From an uncultured Pseudanabaenaceae cyanobacterium (lineage in GTDB: Bacteria > Cyanobacteriota > Cyanobacteriia > PCC-9006 > JAAUQQ01), in the NCBI GenBank assembly GCA_938002085.1, contig CALLAT010000112.1, positions 23,688-87,687 of the forward strand: a stretch of DNA of 64,000 nucleotides, in the 5' to 3' direction. Shown in pieces: positions 30,684 through 39,531 of the stretch; the stretch's first letter is position 1; the number at the start of each line of letters is the position of its first letter. The translations under genes and the position numbers were made by a program. A model generated the notes under the pieces. It worked only from the letters and a program-made list of their open reading frames with translations. It was not told the DNA's origin and ran no database searches.

Positions 30684-30848
30684 GAACTTGCCAAAAACAA
30701 TACTGTCTCTATCTTAACCGGCTTTCAGCGAGACTAGGCGAAGGGCAGTGATGGCTTTCTGACCTGAATGCTGGAAGCCTTAACGAAAGAGCGGTGACTT
30801 GATTTTGTAAACGCCCACAGACTTTGGTTCGAAACCCCAATGGCGATC

Positions 30849-31175
30849 TTAGAAAAAGAAGCCTGATTTACCCCATTGGGGAGCTGCTGTATCTACGCCG
30901 TAGCCCGGAGCATTGACGGGAAAAACCTGGGTAAACACACCATCGACCAAGATCTTCATTCGCTTGGCAAGGCGGAGTTTTGCAACGGGTTCGCGAATGC
31001 AGTCGATCGCGCGAATTAAGTCTTCGGCGGTGCGGGCGTCATCGCAGGTGATGCGCAAGGTGCCCCAGCGGCGGGAGAGATGGCAGTTTTGTAGAACGGC
31101 GATCGCCCGATACTCTTCGGGGTCCTCACGGTAAAAGTCGAGAATTAGGCGGACAAGTTGGTTGCTGAAGTTCAT
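30849..31175 (-). CDS. Conserved hypothetical protein
   Basis: ~108 aa ORF MNFSNQLVRLILDFYREDPEEYRAIAVLQNCHLSRRWGTLRI. Confidence 0.7.
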   Translation of the reverse strand: MNFSNQLVRLILDFYREDPEEYRAIAVLQNCHLSRRWGTLRITCDDARTAEDLIRAIDCIREPVAKLRLAKRMKILVDGVFTQVFPVNAPGYGVDTAAPQWGKSGFFF

Positions 31176-31585
31176 GGGCCAAGCCACCATTTGCGCGATG
31201 GAAGAATGTAATAAAACTCAAACAAAACTAAAGAGATTTCCTGGGTTATTCAAAGGAAATAGCCTTTGAGAACTTTGCCTTGCTGGGAATCAGTAGACCC
31301 TGAGCTGCAAGGGGGAGAGCTTTGTTAGTTCAGAACGGTCTGGAGCAGCGATGAAAATGTTGATCTCTGCAAAGTTCAGACTGGCCTTGAATCATTGATA
31401 CCCCAAGGATTTGTAGATCGGGCGAACCGCAAAAAGAGTTAACGCGGAAGAGGGAAGTCTGAAATGAAAGTTCAGCTTATTTTGTGGAAGAAATTCGATC
31501 TATCCGTTAAGGACTGCGATTCAGATTTTAATTAGAGAGAGAATTTTGGCAGCTTCGTTCAACCTGAATTCTTGCTATTGGTTTA

Positions 31586-31716
31586 AGAGGTTGTTTGAAA
31601 AGACATTTGGCTGTAGCAAATGACTCTGCGGTGCGTCGCAGACAACGGAATCCACATGATGTGGGCTTGATTCAAGCTGCAAATTTGACGCTTGGCCGAA
31701 TTTTCAAACAACCTCT
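31586..31716. mobile_element. MITE-like element, 131 bp with 16-bp perfect TIRs
   Basis: AGAGGTTGTTTGAAAA...TTTTCAAACAACCTCT; terminal regions match the copy at 51287-51419. Confidence 0.85.
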
Positions 31717-31820
31717 AACGAAGAACATCTTTGATTCTGAAGAAATGAGACAATTCTCAAGCATTGTTCTTTTTTAAGAATCGTTGCGGCTGTTTACTCC
31801 TCTCTACATCGCCATCGCCC

Positions 31821-33398
31821 ATGAGCCTCGCAATTGACTTTGGCACGAGCAACACAGTGGTTGCTCGCTGGAATCCAGTGACGCAGCAAGCGGAGACGGT
31901 GGCTTTACCGGGGGTAAGTCTGTCCCAGGGCGGGAGCCCGCCCCTGGTGCCCAGTTTGGTTTATTGGGAGCAGGAAGGGACTGTTATTGGCCAGGCAGTG
32001 CGCGATCGCGGCCTTGATCTCAAGAATGACCCCCGCTTTTTCCGAGGCTTCAAGCGGGGCATTGGCTCCGATGTGCAGGGCTTTTTGCCCGAGCTGGATG
32101 GCAAAAGTCTTAGCTTCGAGGCCATTGGTGAAGCCTTCTTGCAACAGACCCTGTCGGCGGTGAAGCAGGTGCCCCTGCCGTTGGATTCCCTGGTCGTGAC
32201 CGTTCCGGTGGATAGCTTTGAGGCTTACCGCCACTGGCTTGGTTCCGCTCTGGGGGATGCGGTAGAGAATGTGCGCATGCTGGATGAGCCCACGGCGGCG
32301 GCGCTGGGTTACGGCATGGCAGATTGCGATTTACTCCTCGTCGTCGATTTTGGTGGGGGAACCTTGGATCTGTCTCTGGTGCAGCTGGAGCGGGAGCAGG
32401 TTAAAAAGGCCACGGGGTTTGTACTTAAGTGGGGCCAGAAGGATTTTTCTGAGCAGTCGGCTCAGCGGGTGGAGGTGGCCAAGGTTCTGGCTAAGGCAGG
32501 ACAGAACCTGGGCGGGACGGATTTGGATGGCTGGTTGGCGGAGGCTTTGGGCCAGCAGCATGGCTTTGAACCCACGCCCCTGGTGACGCGATTGGCGGAG
32601 CGCATGAAGATTTCCCTATCGCTTCAACAGGATGCCAGCGAGACCTATTTTGATGACGAGAGTTTTGAAAGCTATGAATTGAAGGCTAGTCGCGAGCAGT
32701 TTGAAGCGTTGCTGCGGTCGAAGGGATTCTTTGAACAGCTGGATAAGGCGATGGAGCAGGTGCTCCAGCAGGCCCGCCGCCAAGGCGTGAAGGTTGATGA
32801 TATTGAAGGGGTTTTACTCGTTGGTGGTACGAGCCAGATTCCGGCGGTGCAAGATTGGCTCAAGGGCTACTTTGAGGAAGGCAAGATTCGCAGCGATCGC
32901 CCTTTCGAAGCGATCGCCCAGGGAGCCCTACAACTGGCCCAAGGCATCGAAATCAAGGACTTCCTCTATCACCGCTACGGCATTCGCTATTGGAACAACC
33001 GCATTAACGGCCATGATTGGCATCCCATTATTCAGGCCGGGCAGTCCTATCCCATGCCGGAGCCGGTGATGTTTACCTTTGGGGCCTCGGTGGAGAATCA
33101 GCCGGGCATCGAGGTGGTGCTGGGAGAACTGGGGGCGGAGACCAGCACGACGGAGGTTTACTTCGATGGTGATCGCCTCATCACACGCAGTCTGGCTACG
33201 GGGCAATCGGCAGTGCAGCCCTTGAACGATAAGGATGGATCCAGGGTGATTAACCTGGACCCCTTTGGCAATCCGGGAGTGGATCGGATTCAGGTGTTCT
33301 TCCGCGTCGATGGCGATCGCTTCCTGCGCATGACGGTAGAGGATGTCCTAACGCTTAATACTCTGGTGGATGACCAGGTGGTGTTGCAATTGTCCTAG
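31821..33398 (+). CDS. Hsp70/DnaK-like family protein
   Basis: AIDFGTSNTVVARWN, DEPTAAALGYG, LVVDFGGGTLDLSLV, GVLLVGGTSQIPAV; start chosen at MSLAIDF. Confidence 0.9.
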   Translation: MSLAIDFGTSNTVVARWNPVTQQAETVALPGVSLSQGGSPPLVPSLVYWEQEGTVIGQAVRDRGLDLKNDPRFFRGFKRGIGSDVQGFLPELDGKSLSFEAIGEAFLQQTLSAVKQVPLPLDSLVVTVPVDSFEAYRHWLGSALGDAVENVRMLDEPTAAALGYGMADCDLLLVVDFGGGTLDLSLVQLEREQVKKATGFVLKWGQKDFSEQSAQRVEVAKVLAKAGQNLGGTDLDGWLAEALGQQHGFEPTPLVTRLAERMKISLSLQQDASETYFDDESFESYELKASREQFEALLRSKGFFEQLDKAMEQVLQQARRQGVKVDDIEGVLLVGGTSQIPAVQDWLKGYFEEGKIRSDRPFEAIAQGALQLAQGIEIKDFLYHRYGIRYWNNRINGHDWHPIIQAGQSYPMPEPVMFTFGASVENQPGIEVVLGELGAETSTTEVYFDGDRLITRSLATGQSAVQPLNDKDGSRVINLDPFGNPGVDRIQVFFRVDGDRFLRMTVEDVLTLNTLVDDQVVLQLS

Positions 33399-33424
33399 CT
33401 TTGAACAGCTCTGTGGAGTCGAAG

Positions 33425-34354
33425 CTAAAGCGCATTCCTAGCCCAGAACAGGCCATCTTCATAGCCCTGAATTGTGGGATTGCTCTCTGCGAGATCCAAC
33501 CGCTTTTGCGCCAGGCAGCAGTAGGTCAAGTCCTGCTCAATGCCAATGAAGCGTCGGCCCAGCTTTTTGGCCACCACAGCCGTTGTGCCTGAGCCGAGGA
33601 ATGGATCGAGGATGACATCTCCAGGGTTGCTGCTGGCTAGCAACAGTTTGGCGAGTAGCTTCTCCGGCTTCTGCGTCGGATGGTCGGTGTTCTCGGGCAT
33701 GGACCAAAAAGGCACGGTCAGATCAGTCCAAAGGTTTGAGGCACTGGTGAGGCGATAGTTACCGCTGTCTGTTTCCTCCCAATCTTTGGGTTGACGCTGG
33801 GCGTTGCGATAGGGGGCAACGACTTTGCGCTTGAGGCGAACAGCTTCGGCATCGAAGCTGTAGTCGTTGGAGACGGTGCAGAACCAAATGTCTTCGGAAC
33901 AGTTTTTCCAGTTTGTTTTAGCGCCGCGCCCTTTTTCCCGCTCCCAGGTGATGCGGTTGCGAACGATGAGGTGTTTCTCGGCGATGCGCTGGAGGGCTCC
34001 CGATGATTTCCAGTCACCGCAGATGTAAACCGTGGCGGTGGGCTTGAGTGTCTTGAGTACTTGGGGAAACCAGGATTCGAGCCAGTCGTAATAGTCGTCG
34101 TTGGAGCGTTCGCGGAAGGTTTTGCCGTTGAAGGACTTGGTCAGGTTGTAGGGCGGGTCGAGAAAGAGTAGGTCAACACATTGGGTCGGAAGCCAGCCCA
34201 GGAGATCGAAGAGATTGTGATGGAGGATGCGATCGCCCACAGTCTCAAAATCTACAGGCCCATTGAGCGACAGCAATTGGGGAGCAAGCGTTTCCCGTTC
34301 ACCCTCGTTGAGGATGAGCGTTCGATTGCGGGGGGCGCGGCGCTTGCCGTTCAC
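33425..34354 (-). CDS. Orphan site-specific DNA methyltransferase (N4-cytosine/N6-adenine, beta-class motif order)
   Basis: FLDPPYNLTKSF (motif IV) precedes DVILDPFLGSGTTAVVAKKLGRRFIGIEQD (motif I); no restriction gene next to it. Confidence 0.9.
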   Translation of the reverse strand: MNGKRRAPRNRTLILNEGERETLAPQLLSLNGPVDFETVGDRILHHNLFDLLGWLPTQCVDLLFLDPPYNLTKSFNGKTFRERSNDDYYDWLESWFPQVLKTLKPTATVYICGDWKSSGALQRIAEKHLIVRNRITWEREKGRGAKTNWKNCSEDIWFCTVSNDYSFDAEAVRLKRKVVAPYRNAQRQPKDWEETDSGNYRLTSASNLWTDLTVPFWSMPENTDHPTQKPEKLLAKLLLASSNPGDVILDPFLGSGTTAVVAKKLGRRFIGIEQDLTYCCLAQKRLDLAESNPTIQGYEDGLFWARNAL

Positions 34355-34688
34355 TGGCCTGACTCCTGGGGCTGGGTAAGTTCAAGATGGATTGGCATGG
34401 TTGCGAATGCCAGCAAGGCATGGCGCTTTGGACAAGATGGATAAAACTCCATAAAAAAGACTACTAGCTCATCCAGGGGAAAACCCATAGGGATAGATCA
34501 ACTCGGGATCTATGGGATTTCCAAGAAGCTGCGCGATCGCCCATGAAACCATAGAATATGTCTAATTTTGACAGCGTGTAGGTAGTGATCCCCATTGAGC
34601 CAGCTGAAAAGCTTGGGTTTCCCTGGGGTGAAATATCTTCCCTTTGCAGCTGACCCCTTTGAAGACTTCCACCGGTGTAAGGGATTCC

Positions 34689-35651
34689 ATGGCCCAAATT
34701 ATCGCAACCACGAACATGAAAGGCGGTGTGGGTAAAACCACCCTCTGCGTTAACTTGGCTGCCTGCCTGGCTCGCAACTTCAACAAGCGAGTGCTGGTCG
34801 TGGACCTCGATACTCAAATCAGTGCCACCCTCAGCCTCATGTCTCCCCAGGATTTTGTGAAATGCCGCAAGGAAAAGCGCACCCTGCGGCAGCTGATCAG
34901 CCAGGTGGTCCAGCCGGAAGGCACCCAGCTGCATGAGACTGCGGATGTGATTCGCTCCTATGTTTGTCAGCAGAAGGATTTGTCTCTGCTACCCGGCGAC
35001 TTGGACCTCTACGACGATTACATGGTCTCTGCTGCGCTCCACCGTGAGGCACTGAAGCAAGCTGGGGAAGATGGTGCTGCCTCAGACGGAGACTTTGAGG
35101 GAGCCTGGAGCAATTTTGAGAGTGGGCTGATTAAGAAGATATTGGCTCCCATTGAAAAGGACTACGACTTCATCATTCTCGACTGTGCGCCAGGCTATAA
35201 CTTGCTGACCCGTAGCAGCTTTGTGGCCAGTGACTTCTACATTCTGCCTGCGAAACCAGAACCCCTTTCAATCGCAGGCATTCAGCTGCTCCAGCGACGC
35301 ATCGCTCGGCTGCGCCAAAATTATGAAGACGCCCCGGAGCCGATGAATATTGAGCTCCTGGGCATTGTCTTCACCATGTCTGGCAATCTGTTCACCAGCC
35401 GCTATTACAACCAGGTGATGAAGCGGGTTCAGCAGGATTTTGCTGAGCATCAGGTGTTCAAGACTCAAATTCCCAATGACACCCAGGTGGCGCGAGCGGT
35501 AGATACCTTTAAGCCGGTGGTGATTAGCAATCCCACGACGTCGGGGGCTAAGGCGTTCGTTAAGTTAGCGGGCGAGATGCTAGAGAAGCTAGATTTCTTG
35601 ATGGGCGTAAAGGACCAGAAGAGCGGTATGAGCCTGGCTTCTATGGATTGA
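34689..35651 (+). CDS. ParA-family ATPase
   Basis: Deviant Walker A MKGGVGKTTLCVNLA, FIILDCAPGYN; start chosen at MAQIIATT. Confidence 0.9.
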   Translation: MAQIIATTNMKGGVGKTTLCVNLAACLARNFNKRVLVVDLDTQISATLSLMSPQDFVKCRKEKRTLRQLISQVVQPEGTQLHETADVIRSYVCQQKDLSLLPGDLDLYDDYMVSAALHREALKQAGEDGAASDGDFEGAWSNFESGLIKKILAPIEKDYDFIILDCAPGYNLLTRSSFVASDFYILPAKPEPLSIAGIQLLQRRIARLRQNYEDAPEPMNIELLGIVFTMSGNLFTSRYYNQVMKRVQQDFAEHQVFKTQIPNDTQVARAVDTFKPVVISNPTTSGAKAFVKLAGEMLEKLDFLMGVKDQKSGMSLASMD

Positions 35652-35673
35652 CACCCTCAAAATATTGATGCAC

Positions 35674-35743
35674 GTAGGGGCGGGGTCTTCCCGCCCTATG
35701 CTCGGCGATTGCAAACAGCCGGGCGGGAGGACCCCGCCCCTAC
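35674..35743. repeat. GC-rich palindromic repeat GTAGGGGCGGGGTCTTCCCGCCC / GGGCGGGAGGACCCCGCCCCTAC
   Basis: 23-bp arms with one mismatch and 24-bp spacer, between convergent parA-like and aroA. Confidence 0.8.
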
Positions 35744-35755
35744 CAGGGTTGGAAT

Positions 35756-37108
35756 CTATTTGGTCTGGCAGACCTCTTCTAGGGTTTCGAAGAAATTGGG
35801 ATAGGAGATGGAGGCGGCTTCGGCACGGGCAATGGTGGTTGTGCCCTTTGCGACGGCAGCTGCGATCGCCAGGCTCATGGCAATGCGATGGTCCGTGTAG
35901 CTATCCAGCTTGGCTCCGTTCAGCGGGCTCCCGCCAGTAATTTCCATGCCATCGGGATGCTCGATGACTTTGGCTCCCATGTCGGTGAGTTGCTTCGCCA
36001 TGACTGCTAGGCGATCGCTTTCCTTAACTCGCAGCTCCGCCGCATCCTTGATCACCGTTGTCCCTTCCGCAAAGGCCGCTGCTACCGCCAGGATAGGCAC
36101 CTCATCGATCAAGCGAGGAATGATGTCGCCGCCAATCTCGCAGGCTTTTAACTGGGCATAGCGGACCTTGAGGTCCGCCACGGGCTCACCGGCCACCTCT
36201 CGTTCATTCAGCCGCTCAATGTCGGCATTCATCATTTCTAAGGCTTCGAGGATGCCAACCCGAGTGGGATTGACGCCCACGTTCTCAATCACCAGCTCAG
36301 AGCCGGGCACAATGCTTGCTGCCACCAGCCAGAAGGCTGCGGAGCTTATGTCTCCTGGGACCACAACCTTTTGGCCGGTAAGGGTGGCTGGACCGGTCAC
36401 TGTGACGCTACAGGTTGCGGCATCCACATCCACTTGGGCTCCAAAGGCTCGCAGCATCCGCTCACTATGGTCGCGGGAGAGGTGAGGCTCCGTCACCGTG
36501 GTCTTTCCAGGGGTCATTAGGCCCGCCAGCAATACACAAGACTTCACCTGGGCCGAGGCAATGGGGGATTGATAATGGCTGGGTTTCAGGGTTTGCCCTT
36601 GGATGGCTAGGGGGGCCAGGCTGTTGTCTTTGCGTCCCCAGATTTGTGCTCCCATCTGCTGGAGTGGCTTGACCACGCGGGACATGGGGCGCGATCGCAG
36701 TGAGTCATCTCCTGTGACCGCGAAAAAGCGATCGCCATGGGAGGCCAAAATACCCAGCATCAGCCGCAGGGTTGTGCCAGAATTGCCCGCATCCAAAACA
36801 CTGGTGGGTTCCTGGAGGTTCCCTAGACCAACGCCCTCGACCACAACATGCTCAGGATTCAAGTCTGAAATCTTGACCCCCATCTTGCGGAAGCAAGCGG
36901 CAGTGCTTTGGGGGTCTTCCCCCACTAGGAGGCCTTCGATTTCGGTGGTGCCTGAAGCCAGGGCTCCCAGCATCAATGCCCGGTGGGATATCGATTTATC
37001 CCCCGGTACCCGAATCTTGCCCTGGAACGTTAGTCCATTCTCAGGAGGATTAATGTGAAGGACCGTTTGATCTTCAGTGTTTTCGAGCAAGACGAGGGCA
37101 TTGACCAT
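35756..37108 (-). CDS. aroA: 3-phosphoshikimate 1-carboxyvinyltransferase (EPSP synthase)
   Basis: [39 protein letters not shown]. Confidence 0.95.
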   Translation of the reverse strand: MVNALVLLENTEDQTVLHINPPENGLTFQGKIRVPGDKSISHRALMLGALASGTTEIEGLLVGEDPQSTAACFRKMGVKISDLNPEHVVVEGVGLGNLQEPTSVLDAGNSGTTLRLMLGILASHGDRFFAVTGDDSLRSRPMSRVVKPLQQMGAQIWGRKDNSLAPLAIQGQTLKPSHYQSPIASAQVKSCVLLAGLMTPGKTTVTEPHLSRDHSERMLRAFGAQVDVDAATCSVTVTGPATLTGQKVVVPGDISSAAFWLVAASIVPGSELVIENVGVNPTRVGILEALEMMNADIERLNEREVAGEPVADLKVRYAQLKACEIGGDIIPRLIDEVPILAVAAAFAEGTTVIKDAAELRVKESDRLAVMAKQLTDMGAKVIEHPDGMEITGGSPLNGAKLDSYTDHRIAMSLAIAAAVAKGTTTIARAEAASISYPNFFETLEEVCQTK

Positions 37109-37449
37109 TGGGCTAGACTGGGCGCGACGGTAGCTATCCTACCGTTTTGCTGGCCTCCACTTTGGCTGGCACCCATTTCGTTAGCAGCCCTGAACGACCG
37201 AGTTTGCCCCCCTCCCGGTTGCCCCTCGTAAGGACGAGCCATTTTGGCTGGTCACTGTGTAACCGTTGTGCGGACAATTTCCGCTGCAGCTAAACGCAGG
37301 CCTTTGGCCGCTCTACTCAACCGCAATTCAGTCACGGTCTTGAAGTGAGACTGAGTCGAATCCTGAAGCGATTCCTGAATTGCTCCCTAGACAGGGTACG
37401 GATGAGCAGAGCCCATGCTGCCCGGACATTGTTTCTAAGTTCCCCTTCC

Positions 37450-37929
37450 ATGATCACTTACCCTCGTAAGCCGATTAGCTTGTCGCTAACGTCTTCTGAT
37501 CTTTGCCTCGATAACAAATTAGAAACAGCCGCAACGCTTTATCAGAAAGGCAATGATTGCTTTCACCTGTTGCTGACGGAGCCTGCTTTATCGGAGTTTG
37601 ATTTGCCGGGCTCTGGGGTTGCTACGGCGGCACAGCCTCGTTTGCTGTGGCTTGAGATATCACCTTACCGCTTGATCATGACCATGCAGAGCAACGGTCG
37701 CTTTAGCTATCGTCACTGGCTAGAGCGAGGGATCTACGGCATGAGCCGGTACTGGTTGCAGGATGAATCGTTAGGGCAAGGGGGACAGGTGAGGCTGCGA
37801 AACTTTACTCGCCAGTTGGAGTTTGATGGGGACCCGCTACCGACTTCTCTGTCTGTGGAGTATGAACTGTGGGCTAACCGCGTCCAGATGGGGCGCTATG
37901 CGCTGAATTTAGAAATTCATCACGACTAG
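37450..37929 (+). CDS. Hypothetical protein
   Basis: ORF 37345-37929, probable start MITYPRKP. Confidence 0.65.
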   Translation: MITYPRKPISLSLTSSDLCLDNKLETAATLYQKGNDCFHLLLTEPALSEFDLPGSGVATAAQPRLLWLEISPYRLIMTMQSNGRFSYRHWLERGIYGMSRYWLQDESLGQGGQVRLRNFTRQLEFDGDPLPTSLSVEYELWANRVQMGRYALNLEIHHD

Positions 37930-37941
37930 CCCTTGCGATCG

Positions 37942-38913
37942 CTAGCTGTAGACCACGACGCGATTTCGGCCACTTTGCTTGGCCTTTCTCAGGCATTGGT
38001 CCGCCCGCTCAAGCAGGGCGAGACCATCGGCATCATCACCTTCTCGTAGCTCGGAGACACCGACGCTGACGGTCAGAGAGAGCTCTAAGTCGTCATTGAT
38101 CGTGAAGGACTGCTGGCTGATGATTTGACAGAGACGGCGGGCAATATCGCCTGCTTCGTCGTGGGGCGTGTCGGCTAGGAGTACGACAAATTCTTCTCCG
38201 CCATAGCGAAACAAAGTGTCCTTGGCGCGGAGATTGTGGCGCAGGCGGGCAGAAAGCAGCTTGAGGGAGACATCGCCGACCAAATGGCCATAATTGTCAT
38301 TGATGCGCTTGAAGAAATCCAGGTCGAAGATTAAGAGGCAGAAGGGGCGATCGCCCTGCCTGGCGGCCTTAATTTGTCGAGGTAAATCCCAATCCAGCGC
38401 CCGGCGATTGTTGAGCTCTGTGAGGGGGTCCACCAAGGCGATGGTGGAAAGTAGGTCATTCGTTTGAACGAGATCCCGATAGCGATTAGCAGATTGGAGA
38501 CCAATCTTGAGCTGCGCCTTGAGTAGAAGACTGTAAGGCGCATCCAGCTGAAATCGCTGTTGATTAAAATTTCCATCAACATTGAGATATGCATCGGCCC
38601 CAAGCTCTAAAGCTTGGGTTTTCTGATGTAATTGGGTCGCAGTCTCATGGTTTAGACCGGGCTCACATCCCGCCACTAGAAGGCTATAGAACCATTGAAA
38701 ATTACTACGGTTTTGAAGGTTGAGACAACTTTGGGCAAGGCTTAAGCGATCACCTTGGATGATCACAAAATCTGGAGCTTGGGCTTGCATGGACAGCCCT
38801 GCTTCCATGGCATTTTGGGCCAGAACGATTGCGCTGGAGGTCAAAGGTTGAAGTTGCGTCTGGATCATCCGACCAAAGGCGGGATGACCCACAATTAAAA
38901 TGGAATGCTCCAT
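37942..38913 (-). CDS. GGDEF diguanylate cyclase with receiver-like N-terminus
   Basis: DPLTELNNRRALDWDL, DLDFFKRINDNYGH, RYGGEEFVVLLADT. Confidence 0.9.
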   Translation of the reverse strand: MEHSILIVGHPAFGRMIQTQLQPLTSSAIVLAQNAMEAGLSMQAQAPDFVIIQGDRLSLAQSCLNLQNRSNFQWFYSLLVAGCEPGLNHETATQLHQKTQALELGADAYLNVDGNFNQQRFQLDAPYSLLLKAQLKIGLQSANRYRDLVQTNDLLSTIALVDPLTELNNRRALDWDLPRQIKAARQGDRPFCLLIFDLDFFKRINDNYGHLVGDVSLKLLSARLRHNLRAKDTLFRYGGEEFVVLLADTPHDEAGDIARRLCQIISQQSFTINDDLELSLTVSVGVSELREGDDADGLALLERADQCLRKAKQSGRNRVVVYS

Positions 38914-39320
38914 GGGGGCTCAAGGCGATGCAGAGGCTATAAACACGCGCTTTGGAGCACTGTAGGGCTTAAGTCTTAGATATGGACTCAAGGCATTACT
39001 GGTCGTAATACCTAGATAGACACTATCTATGGGGACCTAAGAAGATGCTGAGGCACGGAGGTTAAATCACGAGGGGACAAAGCAGTTGAATTTTGAACCC
39101 CAGGTTAGCGATCCTAGTCGGAATACAAATTCCTTCCCTGACGAAAGAATCGATATTTTCACTACTTCATCTACCCTTCATATACATCCGGAGAATTGAT
39201 AGAACTTGCGAACATTCCTGAGAATTTCCTTCTCAGGGAAATGCATGTCTTGCAAATCGAACTGTTCCATTGTGATGGCAAAGTCCTTACTTGGAGATTT
39301 GTCCGGTGTTGAACAGGCGT

Positions 39321-39357
39321 CAGCTGTATCAGTCAATTGCGGTGACTGATACAGCTG
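39321..39357. repeat. 15-bp perfect inverted repeat CAGCTGTATCAGTCA-7 nt-TGACTGATACAGCTG
   Basis: Arms 39321-39335 and 39343-39357 exact reverse complements, intergenic between GGDEF gene and alaS. Confidence 0.75.
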
Positions 39358-39531
39358 CTTCAAGGGCTGAAGCACCTTGTATATATGCTCTCCAGCTTAT
39401 AGCTTTGACGCCTTAGGTTCATGAATAGAGACGATTTACCTTGGGTGCAGGGATTTACCCCCTACAGAATGCTCAATTGCCTTACATAATAGAAACCACT
39501 GTAAATTTTTTCCTCCGCTTCTTTACTTCCC

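Noticed and set aside
34464-34934. 156-aa minus-strand ORF
   Set aside because: Overlaps the parA-like N-terminus in antisense; no domain.
39178-39375. 65-aa minus-strand ORF
   Set aside because: Contains the 15-bp perfect inverted repeat and no recognisable domain; treated as intergenic.
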